A stretch of 64,000 nt of DNA, from positions 412,559 through 476,558 of the forward strand of contig NW_004450277.1 in NCBI RefSeq assembly GCF_000321225.1. The letters run 5' to 3'. The notes under the pieces were generated by a model. It ran no database searches, had not been told where the DNA came from, and saw only the letters and a list, made by a program, of their open reading frames with translations. The DNA is from Odobenus rosmarus divergens (taxonomy: Eukaryota > Chordata > Mammalia > Carnivora > Odobenidae). Position 1 is the first letter of the stretch. Every line of letters begins with the position of its first letter. A program made the translations under genes and the position numbers. Shown here one piece after another: positions 24,901 through 39,900 of this stretch.

Positions 24901-27900
24901 ATGATGTGACGGCTATTTGTGGATGAGGCCGTCGTGGGGCCTGACGTCCTACCCTCTGCCCACAGCAGGCTGGAAAAACCCAGTCAGATGCTGTCTTTTG
25001 GACATGCTTTCCCTTCCTCCTCCCGCCTGCCCCCCTCCTGGCAGGCATTTGAGTCAATCAGACTCCTTAATTCATAGCATATTATCAGCACCCGTCGTGC
25101 AAAATCCTGCTCTTATTTTGTATTTTATTTTCCTTTCTTTCTTTTTTAAATTGTTACAAATTGCCAACCTCTTTTTATTCTTAAATTTGTTTCACTTATT
25201 TAAAATTCGTTCTTTTTTATTTTATGTAAATCTTTAAATTTTATTTTTAAAGTTTTCATTATTAGTAGTTTAATGTTGACTTGTAATTAAAAATTTTAAT
25301 GCATTTAAGTTTACATTATAAATGCATATTTAATTTTACTCTTACATTTTGCTTTTCTAAATTATTTTTATTTTATTGTTTTAGCTTTAAAATGCTATTT
25401 ATTTTATATTTTGTCAATTTTATTTTTGTTTGATTTTCTTTCCCCTTATTTTCATTTTTTTTCAAATTTTATTATATTTTATTTTTATTTTGTCCACTTT
25501 TTTATTGCATTTCCTGAATTTTTCTTGTCAATTTACAGGACTTCCTTGTGTTACCTACATACTGACCCCCTGTTGGTTTTGACATTGAAAATATCTTCCT
25601 TCAGTCTGACACCCATCCGCTAACTCTGTATGTCCTTTGGAGAATAGAAATCACTACTTATGATACTGTTCATGTGGTCAAATCCCATATGAGCTTTTTG
25701 GGGGAGGGGGTTTCCTTCTGCCTTATGGTCTTGGCTTTTTGATCTTAGAAAATGTCCTTATAAGGAGTGCCTGGAGGGCTTGGTTGGTGGAGTGTGCAAT
25801 TTTTGATCTTGGGGTTGTGAGTTTGAACCCTACATTAGGTGTAGAGATGACTTAAAAATAAAATCTTTAAAAAAGAGAGAAAGAAAGTGTCCTTATAAGA
25901 AGGTCTCATTAGAAGGGTGTGAGCCTCTGGTTCTCCATCCCTCCAGCGGAACTCCCTTCCCATGAGCCGAGCTTCCTTGACAAGGCTGACAGTCCCGGTA
26001 CAGCAGGCCTCAGCCCCTCCCAAGGACGTTTCTGGAAGTCTCAAATGCAGGTGGTACCTCTCCATTCACCCTTGTCCCTGCATGTCCCCTCAGTCACCGC
26101 ATTCCAGCCAGCACATGCTGTTAGCTGGACCGACCCTGTCCTTGGGGCCCCTGGACTGGGGGAGGTGATGGGCCCACCAGAGTGGGTTTTAACATATAAG
26201 TAGGAGGGAAGGCATCTGGAGCCCCTGCTCCTGGAGACAGTGAAGTTGGCTTGCAGGGCATCCTGAGGGGCTCAGAGTCCTCCCCGGGGGCTGAGCAGCC
26301 CCAGCCCGAGGCTGCCGTTCTCCCAGGGCCGCTTTGGCTGAAGGGCCACAGTTTGTGGATCATCTCATTCTCCTCCATCCACACCCTACCCCCCCCCCCA
26401 CCACCGAAAGAAGAAAGAATACGAGCACTCAGGACATTTGTGTGCACAGCTGACTTCACTGAAGGTCCTCTCTTCTGCCTCGAGTCAGTCCTCCTCCCGT
26501 CTGCCCTCACAAACAGCTCAGGGCCCCCTTGGGTTGACCTTGGGCCCTGAGAGACATATGGCTTTCAAGGGCTTTCCTCTGCTTTTGGAGGGCCATGGGG
26601 CAGGAGTCCGCAGCCATCCGGGAGGTGGGAGCCCCAGCAGTTCGGAGCTTGGACTCGGGTTTGCATCCACCTGACTCCTGGCTGTGAGCTCATGGGTCGA
26701 CCACTTCATCTCCCTGGGCCTCAGTTTTCTCCTCCGTGAAGATGGGAAATGTGTAACCCCAGCCTTGCAGAACTGTGGTGTGTGTGAAACGATCTAACAC
26801 AAGGACTGGGGTGACACGGGCTCCTGCAAGCTGCAGAGGCTCAGCCAGCATTAGCCGGGCTGTGCCCACTCACAGTCCTGGTCCCTTCGAGGACCTGCCA
26901 GAGCTCACAGTGACCAGCATCTCTGGCTCCGCGCTGCCCATCTTGGTTCCAAACCTTTGTCCCGGTTTTAACTGGGCAAGAAGGATGGTTCCATTTTGCG
27001 GATAAGGAAACTGAGGCCCACTGACAGTGGATGTTAAATTTTCAGGCCTGTGCAAGCGCCGATGGTCTGACTGCCTGGGTTTCAGCTTCGTGGAGACAGT
27101 GCCTCAGGGCCACGAGAGGGTTAGAGCCAAGATCATCAATGTCCCCATTACCCTGGGTTCTGGCTACCCCCACCTCATGCTGTGCCTGTTTCCCCTTCTT
27201 CCATTCAGTCCCTCCCCCCTGGCATCATACCATTGATCGAGCACCCACTATGGGCCAGATGCTTTGTGTTCATTACAACCTTGGAGATTCGTACCCATTT
27301 TACAGAAGGGGAAAGGAGGACCCAGATGGGGAAGTCAGTTACCCAGGTTCCCACAGCCCTGACAGAATCTGGGTTGGAACGCAGCCTGGGGCTCCAAAGA
27401 TCTCCTTTTCACTGTGCCAGGAATTGGTTAGCTAAACCCAGAGCAAAGCATAAGGCTAAGTCTGGCTCCCGTTTGGTGAGTGCTTTTGGCACATACACCG
27501 GGCACATGGCCAGGTACTCTGCGGGTCATTACCCCCCTTTACCCTCCAGGCCACCTTGGATGGCATCATTCTATTTTGCAGATGAGACACTGAGGCTCAG
27601 AGAGGTCAAAGGGCCTTTGTGGGTCAAGGTGGCAAAGCTGGGATCCAAACCCACGGGTGTGTGACCTGGGCTCCCACCTGCCCGGAGCTGCCTCCCCTCT
27701 CCCCATTTCCTGCTGCTGGGCAGCTCGTCTGGGGGCCTGGCCCGGGCAGATGTCACTGTGACTCACCACCTAGTCTCAACTTGGAGCCTGACTCAGGAAG
27801 CCACCCTGTCGGGGCCTCAGGGTTCAGGGCATCTGGAGGGTGGTGCATGTGCAGCAGAGGTAGGGAGCACAACTGAGCAGCGAGGCTGCTTCACAGCCAG

Positions 27901-30900
27901 AGGGGACCCAGGACAGGGACCTGGTCCTGGCGGCCTGTGGAAGTCAAGAGTAGCGCAAGGAGGCCTAACCGGAAGTGATGGCAAGGGGAAGCGGAAGCGA
28001 TTTGGGCATTTACGGAGGAGACTGTGGGCTGGACGCAGTCCTGGGATTCTCAGATTCGGTCTCCTTAGATCTGAGGCTGGGTAACGGATCAGTAAGCACC
28101 AACCACGCGCCACACCAGGCCTGGGCCACGTACCTTGCGATAGCCCACTCACAGAGCGTGTCTGTCCCCCCTGCCTGCTTCCACAGCCACTAGCCTCATC
28201 CAGACCACCCGGACCACCGCCAGCCTCACCCCAGCCGGCTCCCGCTCCTGCCCCCTGCCCCTCCCCCTCAGCACCGCTGGAGCGCAGGCAGACCCTCATC
28301 TGCTTCTAGGAAGATCCAGCACCATGCAAACCGCTTCCGAGCCCACACCCCCTGGGCTGGCCCGTCCGCCCTTCCGACCTCACCTGCCANNNNNNNNNNN
28401 NNNNNNNNNNNNNNNNNNNNNNNNNNNNNNNNNNNNNNNCCCCCCCCCCCCCCCCCCCCCGCCCCGCCACTGCCCTCTTCCATAACAAGCTCTTTCCAGC
28501 CTCTGGGCCTCTGTGCTTGCTGGTCCTTATGCCAAGAATACTTCTCTTCTATGTCTCAGTGAGGCCATTCTTGGACGAGACCCTTCTCCCATCACTCTCT
28601 TAACTTTCATTCACTCCCTGTCACTACCGCGGATAATCGCTCTCTCCTTCAGGCAGCAGACTTCATGAGGGGAAGGACCCTCTTGTTCCCTGAGGCGTCC
28701 CCAGTGCCTAGAACAATGCCTGGCACAGAGAGGCCTCTGATAGGAAGGAACAAGCTTCCCAGTGAGTGGATGATTGTCTCCATTTTACAAGTGAGCAAAC
28801 TGAGGTTAAATAATGGTCGCAGCGAGTAAGTGTGGAGCTGGAATTTGAGAGCAGGTTTGTCTGATTCCAAATCTTGGGTTCCCACCTCCATCCTGTGCAC
28901 CTCACTACTGAGCAGGACGGATGGGGAACCTCATATGTAGTGGGGAAGGGGTGTCACCTGCAACAGCAAGGCCCCAGCCATCCTCAGCCCCGGCGCAGTG
29001 GGGGGCAGAGCAGGTGCCAGGGGCCAGATTATACATAAGGCCAGAGGGAGAGGATCAACTGGCTAGAGATAAAGCGCCAAAGGCACCTATCCAGTTACCA
29101 GGGTTCCAGCCCTGTCCTCTGGTGACCAACTGGGGGGCTCCAAACAGGTGCCCCCCTCTCTCTGGGCATCAGGGCACCATCTCTAAAATGACATTACTAC
29201 CCTCATCCTACAGATTTTAAACTTTAATAGACACTACCCAAATTCCCTTCTCAAAAGGGAGGTCTGGATGAGTTCAGCCTTACACAGTTTCCATATCCCA
29301 TAGGTCACAAGTAGTTTTTCCTTCTTGTTTTAATCTTCGTTTTGAAAATGATTAGCGAGGTGGGACAGCTCTTCATGTGGTTTCTGGCCCATTTGTCTTC
29401 TTCTTTTTTCTACTTGTAATATCTTTGCCCATTTTCCCACCTTGGGTTATTCCTGTTTTTCTTATTGATATCTAGGAGCTCTTTGTATATTAAGAATGAC
29501 AATCTTTGGCCTACTTTCTGTGTAAGTGGCTTAATGATCAGACTGAACATGTAGCAGAGGGTTGCAAACATGACATGTGCTTTTTTTTTTCTCCCTCTCT
29601 CTTATTCTCTGTTTTATCTCTAAAACCCAGTCCTTAATTATTTGGACAGATCTCCAAGCTTTCTGGTTTTAAAAAGCCCAGCCCAGTGCTAAATTTTAAA
29701 CACAAAGGTCTAATTCCAAGCTCTCTTCTTCCCTGACCTGGCTCCTGACTCCATTCTCTGCCCTGTGGAGAGATGCGTCATGCTTTCTCCCTCTTTCCCT
29801 CCCCTGCATGTTGGGGAGCAGAAAGAGGGATGGAGACAGGGACAGTGGCCTCTTACTTCTCTGGTGCTGCTGTGGCCTCACAACACTCAGCACTGAATAA
29901 ACTCGGGACCCCATCACCAGTGAGCAGGAGGGCAACGGGTCAGGTCTAAACGTTCCTATGCCTCCCTTCCTGCTCTCCCCAACCCCGCAGGTGGGGTGAC
30001 GGCGGCAGGGGTGTGATTTATCGGGGAAGGAACATGGGCTCTACTTCTTCCTATCTTCCTAGCTCCCTCTCCACCCCTTGGTGCCCCCACAGCCTCTTGC
30101 CTCTTTGAGTTGGGAATCTGCAGCTTGGATCCAGATCAGCTGCCTTCTTCAGTCCCTTTGGCAGAGAATTGGCCAAATGTTGTCAGTGCGGGCTTCCCCA
30201 GGCCTGCTCTGGCCCCTTTGGCAGCTCTCATGCGTTCCCCCTTCTCCCTAATAGACATGGGGAGAGTCAGCAAATGTGTATCCATCAGGGGATGAAATGC
30301 TATTTCCATGGTCTTCAGGTCCCCTCTAAACGATGAGTGATTCTCTTGCCACCCCAGCTGGGTTTAGGGAGATGGGGAAGTGTCCAGCCCTGCCCCAGCC
30401 CCTCCAGGACAATTTTTTGGGATCCTCTTCAGAAATCCACTTACACAGGCTGGGGAGGAGATGGTTGCCCCCCCAAGATAGTTGGCCCCCCTCACTAAGC
30501 CCTGGAGCGGGTATCAGGCACCAATTTCATACTCATGAGGTGGCTCTCTTTAGAACACGGTGGCAGGGGAGGGAGGACTCAGAGACTGTTTCCACCCTTT
30601 GTCACCAGTTTTGGAGCAGCGAGATAAGTCCTGTTCATTCATTCATCCAACACACATTTCCAGAGCACCCGGCATACCCAGCACTGTGCATGGCACTGGG
30701 AGGAGGGCTGAAAAAGACAGAGAGCCTGGGAAATTTACCTTCCAATCTAGAATCATATTGTGCATCTTTCTAAAATGTTTCAACGGGTCTGTGATTTGTC
30801 TTTTAACTTTGTCTGATAAATCAAATAAAAGCAAGTGAGAGGGGTTTTTTTTTGTTTTGTTTTGTTTCTTGTTTTCACCCTTATGTTCCTGGAGTCTAGA

Positions 30901-33900
30901 AAAGGGCGTGGTACATTGCCATCTGATGGACGGATGGATAAATGAATATTGAACCCTTACACGCAATGGGTTTTGACAGATGGAGAAACTAAGGCTCAGA
31001 GACAGGGAGGAACTTGCCCTAAGGCCCAAAGATATGAGACAAGAGTCCACATCTGGGGCTCTCTCCCTTCTGCCAAGATTTGAGAGGGGAAGGGAGCCTG
31101 TGGGAAGAGGCCAGACCCAGAATTAGGTCCATGAGGACGCCTAGCCCATGCCTGGAGGCCCAGCTGGGTTCTCAACTCTGTCATCCTTCAGAGCCTCCTG
31201 ATGCCCAGGGTGCTGGCTGAGAGGGGCTGGGGCTGTCCCTGAACACTGACAGGGTCTGGTATGAGGACCAGCCCTGACTTTTAGACCCAGTCCCCTTCCC
31301 TGATGCTTACTGGCAGTGCGGCCCCAATATTTCTCTGGGCTGAGCACTGATCATATACCCAAAGCTTCCTTGGGCTTAATTTTATGAGGTGAGGAGGGTG
31401 TTCATGTTGGGCCTGTTCTGAGGACTAGATTCTCCCTAATACTTAATAATAACCAACAGTTCCTAAGACTACCTGCCTTTGAATCTCAGCTCGCCACTTA
31501 TCAGCTGTGTGATCCTGGGCAACTTACTTACCTTCTCTGTGCCTTAACTTCTTTGTCTGTAAGAGGACACCTCATAGGGTTGTTGCGACAGAGTCTGGCC
31601 ATGTAGGAGCTCCACACTGCTCACACCTACCTCCTGCTAGACCCTGTTCTAACTGTGTCACACACCAACTAACTGAACCTTCACAACAACATAAGAAGAC
31701 AGTATCCCCATTTTATAGATGGGGAAACTGAGGCTCAGAGAGGTGAGGTTGAGGTTTGAACCCAGGCTGTCTGTCTCCAGCCAGTGCTGCTAACTGCTTC
31801 ATTGTCCCTCCTCCTAACATTGGCATTGTGGGCCTTCGGGGCTTGAGGGGTCCTAGAGATGATCCAAGCCCTCAGGGGCTGCCTCCAGAAGTGGGAGACA
31901 GGAACCAAAAGGATCGGGCTCAAGATCCTCACCCTCACACCCAGCCAGGTTTCAGCCAAAGCAGCTCCATCTTTACCTGCCTTATTAACTCAGCACCCAT
32001 ATCCCATCTCATTACGGAATAAAGAAGGCTTCCTTGGCTGAAAATATTTTGAAAGCCCTTTATCAGGACCAATCCTTTGTTTTTCTGCTGGGGAAACTGA
32101 GGCATGGGACGACGAGGAACTCTGCCAAGATCATACAAGGAGTCTGAGTCCAAGCCGAGACAGGTACCACCGTCCTGGTCCCTAGCCCTGCGCTCTGTCA
32201 AGCACAGGATTTCAACAGGACGAAGGAAAAGAGGTTGCATATAGAGCTGTCAAACCTGGTACCTTTCTCAGATTAATCTTCAGAATCCGGGCTTTTCAGT
32301 TCGTCTTAGAAAGTTTCCCCTACATCTGAGACTGAGGATGTACTATATGTTGGTTAATTGAATTTAAATAATAAAAAAAGTAAAAGCTTCCCCTCCCTTC
32401 CCTGGAATCCTGGCACTCACATCCTCCCCAGGGCTTGTGGGAGCCTCCTGGTTTAGACCAGTGGGCATGGCCCCCCTCCCATGGCATATGGCGGAGGGGC
32501 TCCAGATTAGCTGGACATATCCCAGCAGGGTCCTAACTGCTGCAAAAATCCTCCTACTCAGCCAGAGCTGAAGTTTTATAGCCTCCCAAAGAGCCAGGAG
32601 AGGCCTCCACAAATAAAGAGCAATGGGGAATCATAAGCACCCTAGGGGAAGGAATGGGAATCAGTAGCTAGTGTTGGCTGAACCCCAGCACTGCCAGGTA
32701 CTTTATACGCAGGTCTCAGGGTACTTCACAGCAGGCAAGTAGGTTTAGAGAGGATCAGAGAAGAAAGAGACCTGCCCAGGGTCACACAGCAAACCACAGA
32801 GAGCCAGAACTGGAAGGAGCCAGAACCTGAGTCCACTGCCAGCCAACAAGTCCTCACTGAGCACCTACTGTGTACCAGGCACCTAGTCTGCCAGAAACAC
32901 ACCTGCTGCAGGGAGACACCATTCACGGGAGGGACAGGGAGATTTCTTGAGCACCTGCTCTGCACGGTTTGGAGCAGGATACATTTGATCCTCAGAATAG
33001 CCCTATGAGGTAAATACAGACGAAACTGAGGCACAGAGTATTTCAGCAACTTGTCCAGGGCCGCTCACACGGCAAACCGGTGCCTGTCGCTGGAAAAGAA
33101 AAGGAACTGTTTTCTCAGTATTTTTTTCAAGAGTGGCAACTGCATCTCCTTGACAATTTTGTGACCGTTTTACATGTAGGACAGTTGCAAGACAGTTTCT
33201 TAGACGATTTCACATACTTGACAACATGATGACACTTTCACACGCAAGACGGTTTTGTGACAAGGCTATAGGCAGATTGATTTTCTGACGGTTTTACACT
33301 CAGAACAACTGCATGATAATTCTATGTTCGTGGATAACAGGGAGCTGAACTCTGGAGAGATGGGTCCCAGAGAGGCCACCGGTCCCAGTCTCCGCTCCTA
33401 TGCCATGTGTAGCTTGCTCAATGACGAGGGATCCAACAACAATCCTTTTTTACAAAAAAATGATGATTTTCTGAGGGTGAGTAGTGAGGTTTCTGGCTGC
33501 ACCCGCAGGGCTCCCATGAGGAACACAAGTGTGACTGCCCTTGATGAGCGGTTAACGGAGGGCAGAATGCATCTGCTGGGGTCAGGGTGGCTCATTAAGG
33601 GATAGGGAAGCAGAGATTTGGTTTGGTGAGGGTGGGGGTATGCCAGGCACAAGCAGCCTGCTCTGAACTGTGTCCACCCTGCTACCTAGCAGGAGGGCCA
33701 GGCAGGGGCAACACCGGGCAAAGACTTCATGCTTCAACCCTGAGCACTAGAATCCTTGTGAGGTGGGTTTCACCAGCCAGCCCACACCCACCACTGTCCC
33801 GGCAGCATGCTCACGCTTAGGGACACACAAACCCGGCCCCCTCCCTTCCTGCCTTGCTGACCTGGGGACTGTCCCCAACTTTGGGCTCCTTGGGAAAGCC

Positions 33901-36900
33901 CTCCAATGAGTGGGAAGAGGAGCTGGGTTGCCCCTTCCAAATATTACCCTGGCCTCGCATCCATCATCAGGCCCCCAGGGCAAGGTGCTCTCTGGGGACT
34001 CTGTCTAGCTCCGCTCGGTCCAGGGGTTGGCCTTTGAGCCTCAGTTGGCTCATCTGTATAACAAGGAGTAATAACAGTACCAAGCTCCTTGCTTCTTAAA
34101 ATGAGGTCAGGGACCAGTATCATCAGCCTCCCAGGGGAGCTTTGTAGAAAAGCAGAATCTCAGACCCCACCCCAGACCTTTAGCATCAAAATCTACCTTT
34201 GAACCCAAGACCCCTGGGCACTCTGTGGGCAGCATTACTGTTGGGAAGCCCTGGCTGACCTGGCAGAGTGGTTTTTGAAGATCGCCTGAGCTCATACATA
34301 TATAACATTGGGCACAGCACCGTAAGTTTTCAACCAACCCCATGTATTGAGAGGTGGTGGCGCCTCTGCTTTTTTTTTTTTTAATGTTTTATTTATTTAT
34401 TCATGAGAGTCAGAGAGAGAGAGAGAGGCAGAGGCGGAGGGAGAAGCAGGCTCCCCGCCCAGCAGGGAGCCCGATGTGGGACTTGATCCCAGGACCCCGG
34501 GACCACGACCTGAGCCGAAGGCAGACACCCAACCATCTGAGCCACCCAGGCTCCCCGCCTCTGCTTTTAATAAGCAGCGCCAGGTGATTCTGCGTGGATT
34601 GAAATCTGAGGATCGCCATGGGCTGGGAAAGAACAGATGTGGGTGAGAACTCTGGCTCCCCCCAACCCTCCATCCGGCCCTCCCTCGCCCCGTGGTGTAA
34701 ACCAATGTCTGTAAAGGATTCCTTCTGGATCCCAAGCAGTGGCTTGGGCGGCGCAGAGCGCCTACTTCCCCGCCTCCCGAAGCCCTGGTGGGGGCACCAA
34801 GAAAATCCCTCAGAGAGACTTTGGAGGAAACCTGAAGGAAGAACAGTGGGGACAGGTGTTTGCTCCCCTGAGTGAATGCACGCACGCTAACCTGCTCCAC
34901 GTCCTGGGGCTGAGCGTGGCACCGGGGAGAAGGAAGGAGACATACAGAAGAGGCGGGCTCAGTCCCCGGACGGGCAGTACTGGACAGCCGGGCCAACTTC
35001 CTGTCTCAGTCAAGGTCAGTTGGGCATGGAAGGAGGCAAAGGCCTTAGCACCGCCCTGGGAGCTCAGCAAGGCTGTAGTCGGGGGACAAGGGGACGTGTT
35101 ATTCAGTGTGGAGGATGGAACGAGGCATGGGGTACACTGGCACCTGGGAGGCGGTGTGGCCTCGAGGCGAAGCTTTCAGTTCCTGCAGTCACCCTGCCCG
35201 GGTCTGACTGTCCACTACACCTCCTACTATGTGCCCTTGGGCAAGCAGAAGCACTGCCCCGAACCTCAGTTTCCTTGTCTCTGAAGTGGGTATGACGATA
35301 GTACTTAAATGAACTTTGCAGCATCCCCACGTGGGATGGTGAGCGGCTCTGGAAAAGAATGAGGCCGTGAGCGCAGTATTTGCCCGGATAATTTGGATGA
35401 GCAAAAGCAAGGTGCTGACTCGTCTGTGTGGGGTGCTGTGGTTTTTCCCTGCCCTCCTGTGGCTCACCCTCCAGTGGCGGAAAAGGGACATCATCAACTT
35501 CCTTTGCAGTATGTGAGCCTGGCCCTCCCACCCCAGCAGCAGCTCTCTGAGGACAAAGCGCAAAGCTATGGAAACTTGAAGAACACTCCAAACTGCACCC
35601 CAGCCCTCGAGGGAGCACTTTGGGGTGCCTCCCATGCATCTCACAGAAATCAAGTAATAAAATAGTGCCCATTTGTCTGCCATGAGTTGTGCTAAGCACT
35701 TTGCATGGACGAGCTCATGTCATTCAGACAAGTGCCTGGGAGCTGGTTGCTGCTATTGTCCCCATTTTGCAGAAGAGGAGACTGAGGTTCAGAGTAGTGA
35801 AGCCCGTTTATCTGAGCTCACCCGGCCAGGAAGTGGTGGTTTTTCAGGCTCCAAAACCAAGACCCCCTCAACATTCTGCTGAACGTGAAACCCTCTAGGT
35901 TCCCCCCTGGGTACTGAGAAGAGGCTGGGGGGGGCGCTGGAGACCTTTAGCCCTGCACCCCCTGGGAGACTACAAGCTGGGAGTCATTTCCAGGGCCCAT
36001 CCCTTGCTGGGGATGGTGCAATCTGCCCCCCAGGCAGGGATGTGCCGCGGGGCTCCTCTGAGCCAGCTTCTAGGGGCAGCGACTGCCTCCCACATGTGGT
36101 GGCCTGAGCGGACAGGCGGGAGCCCAGATGTTGTTTATTTCCTTTGGTCATCGGTGACATGTGTCCCCCACTGCCAGGCAAGGATCTGAGGATGCACTGC
36201 CTAGCACTATCTGCATGCCCCCCCACACCCCCACGATGGTTCTGGATCCTCCCCAGGACAGAGCAGGACTCAGGGCAGGGACTGGCCCTCCTCAGGTTGC
36301 ATGGCCTTGGGGCAAGGGGCAGTAATCTCTCTCCCTCCCCATCCTTCGCACCCCCCAGGGAGGCCTTCAGGACAGCTGTGTTAAATCCTCAGTCAACCAT
36401 GACACATGATGTTCTCATGCAAGGCACACTTCCCTGGACACACCCCAATTAGGAAGAAACTCCACCCCCCAAAAATGTCGACATCAAAATAAAAAGTTCT
36501 GCACTGATTGCCCAAGCAAGTCCCAAATCACAGACTCCCACAGATGCATGGCAGGTGGCGATAGGAATGATCCTGAGCCCCTCATCGGTGTCAGGCCTGC
36601 TCAGGTCCTCACAACATCCACTGGAAGGTCAGCCAGTATGATGCTTGTTTAACAGGTGGGAAAACTGAAGCCCAGAGAGGTTAGGGCATGAGTTCAAGGT
36701 CCCATGGGCAAGGATAAGGGGCAGAACTGGGATTTGAACCCACACAGTCCGGCTCTTAACCCTACTCCAGTCTTCAAGTGTGGTCCCAGGACCAGCAACA
36801 CCTGGAAACCTGTTAGCAATGCACGTTCTCAGGCCTGGCCCAAATCCACCAAATCACCAGCTCGTGGGGGAGACCCAGCTAGCTGTGTTTTAACAAGTCC

Positions 36901-39900
36901 AAGGCGAATCTGATGCATGCCCCCCACATTTGAGAACCCCTGCTCTACATTGCCTCCTAACACCAGCGAATGAAGTGGGTGTGAGATAAAAGGAGGCTCA
37001 AGGATGATAATTCAGGGCAACTGACCTTTGCCCTCGGTGTCAGGGATCATTAAAGGGAATGGTGGGGGAGCCTGGCGAGACTGTGCCCCATCTATGTAAC
37101 TTCAATCAATTATTGCCTTACGGAAATGCAGGCCCAGTGTTGGTAGATACTCTGATTTTTTCCAGAGAGGTCCAAATTCCAGCTTTTTATGTGAAACTTG
37201 TTTTTTGGTAAATGTTAGCAATCTATCCAAATTAGGGTATTTTGTTTGTAACTTGTTTTTTGTTTGTTTGTTTGTTTGTTTAAGTGTGGGGCTGGATTTC
37301 TCGACTTGGGTATTAAGGATTTTTCAGTGACAGACTTGCTGTGGGCTGCTGAGGACATGAACCTGTGGGAGAACATGTGATCTTCAGGGTCTTAGATGTC
37401 CCACCCTATGCCTTTGGATCCCCTCCAGGAAAGCTCTGCAGGCTGAAGGTGGGTGGGAGACGTGATATCACAGAGATGACCCTGAATCCACTCGAAATTC
37501 CCAAGTGGAAAAAATATGGAAATCCCTTGCAAACGTTGAGCCATTGGCTTCTATTGCAATGAGGTGCCTGGGGTTGTTCTCAAGATATGAGTCACCCTAA
37601 GGTTGGGAACCCTTGTAGGAAGACACAGGTCATTCCCTGATCCCAACAGAAAGGATAAACCTGCCCTTCACCCAAGACCAAAGCGGCCTCCTCATGCCTG
37701 CCTGAAGACCATTTCCCTGGGCCCTGCTGTCCACCAGCAAGCACCTCTGGTCTCTGTTTGCTCACCTGTGAAAGGGAAGAGGGTCCAAGTGTGGACTGAC
37801 ACCCCATCATGGGCCGTAGCAGTGAGGGAACAGGAAAGGAACTTGAACTTACATTTATAAAGAAGCACCTACTTACTATGTGCCAGGCACTTGCTAATTT
37901 GTTTGCACACACCTCATATCAAGGCCCATGAGGGTAGGAATTGCTGCCACAGATTTTCAGATGGGGAAACTGAGGCCCACAGAGATGAGGATACTTGTCC
38001 AAGGTCACTCCATGAGTGGTGGAGCCAGGATTGGAACCTGGGCACCTGTACCATAACACACGTCCTTAGATTTTTGAGGGCACAGAACAGGTCATCACTT
38101 CAATATGACAACAACAGCCACAGAGTATCAGGGGCCTGCTTTGTGCTGGGCTCAAAATCAAGAGATTTTCAGGAACCGTCTCCTTTAATTATAACAACCC
38201 TGCAAGATAAGCCTTATCACTCCCTTTTACACTAGAGTAACTGAGCCCAGAGAGCTAAAGAACTTTGACCATGATCACACAGCTGCCCCCCAAAGCTCAT
38301 AACCATAGAGCCCCTCGCACTGGTCCTGGCACAGAGTAATATTTGTTGGATGCATGGATGGATGAATGAATGGATCACTCAACCCCGGGCTAGAGCATGC
38401 ATTCAGAGTTGTTATAAGCCTGCGTCCCTTTGGAAACTGCCAAGCCTGATGTGATCCGTTCCACTGTCATTTCTTGGGGAAGGACGAAGTGACTCAGATG
38501 TCATTCCAAACCCATCCAAATGCCGAGTAAAACAGGGCCATGTATTTGGGGCCTGGTATTTTGAGTGGGGAAGGATGGTGGTGATCATGGGAGACAACTG
38601 ATAAAGGAAATCACATGGAGTGCCATCCCCTCTGATGCCCCCTGAAAACTCAGGGGGTTGTAAGTAGAGCTCAAATGCTTTCATTTAGAAATGTGCATCT
38701 GAGCTGGGGAGAGGCCAGTGATGAAGGCCAGGAGACAGTTGGGGTGTAAAAGAAGCCAGGGGCTTTCAAAGTGTGCTCCCTAAAACCCAGGGCCCGTTGG
38801 GGAGCCATGGTAGGCAGGGTGGGTGGCTGGGGCTCCAAGCCCCTTGGCCTTGAGGGAACTGGAGCCTGGGCTTAGATGATGGTCAGAAACTCTATCTTTT
38901 GGGGCCCATGAGGTTTCTGGTTGCTTTACTCCCTCTGCATATGATGTGTTTCTTTTTCTCTGTGCTTCTGTATATTAGTCAGGAATCTCTGGTTGCAAGT
39001 GACAGGAAACCTAACTCAAAGTGGCTTGAGGAAAGAAGAGAATTTATGGGCCTCCCAGGGGTGCATCCAGGTGCACACACAATCTCTTGGTGCCGCTGCT
39101 GCTCTGTGGTCTCCATTCTCAGGCACCCTCCCATCATGTGGTGCCCACCAGCTCTGTCTGCATCCTCCCAAATCCAAGCAGAGTGGAAAAGAAAATACAT
39201 GTACATGCATGTGTGCACACACACACACACACACACACACCTGTTAAACCCCCGCCCCCCAGTCTTAAGTCTTGCTCTTGCTGAGACATGTGCCTATATT
39301 TGAACCAGCCACTATGGTCAAGGGAACCTGGGGTGAAGTGCATCTGGCTGGAGAGACTCCACATGAACCTCAAAGTCAGAGAGTGCAGATGGATGGGGTC
39401 TCTTTTAGCAAAGAGAGGGGCCACAGATGTTAGTGCCCACTAAGCTTCTCACACATGGGCACTACCCTGCCCTGCAAATGTCCTTAGATCAAGAGGCCAA
39501 CCCAGACCATTGTCTGTTGGCCCAAAGTCAAAATTCTCAAGAAAGATGGTCTAATTGGCCCAGCCAGGAAGAGCCATCAGTCCCTAGTTCAGTCTATCCA
39601 CCATTGGCCAGGGGACAGGGTCATCCAATTCAAGCACGGTTGCCAGGTCTGGTTGTCAGGGAAAGGAGATGGTGAGCAAGGGAGACACATCCAAAATGCC
39701 TATTACATTTATCTTGGACTTATTATAATGCACATTCCTGGGCCTGAACCCGACACTTTACAAGCCTCCCTGGGGATTCTTACACACAGTCAAGTTTAAG
39801 AACTATCACATTTGGATCTTTCTAAAGCAGCATTGTACAAACTCTAGTTGTCATCACTTATTATTCATAGAATTATCATTCAAGTCTCTACACCCATGAC

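Noticed and set aside
38340..38375. GATG-type repeat near 38.35 kb as part of a larger array
   Set aside because: Only a few GGATGAATG units. It is the normal 3' end of an L2/MIR-type element.
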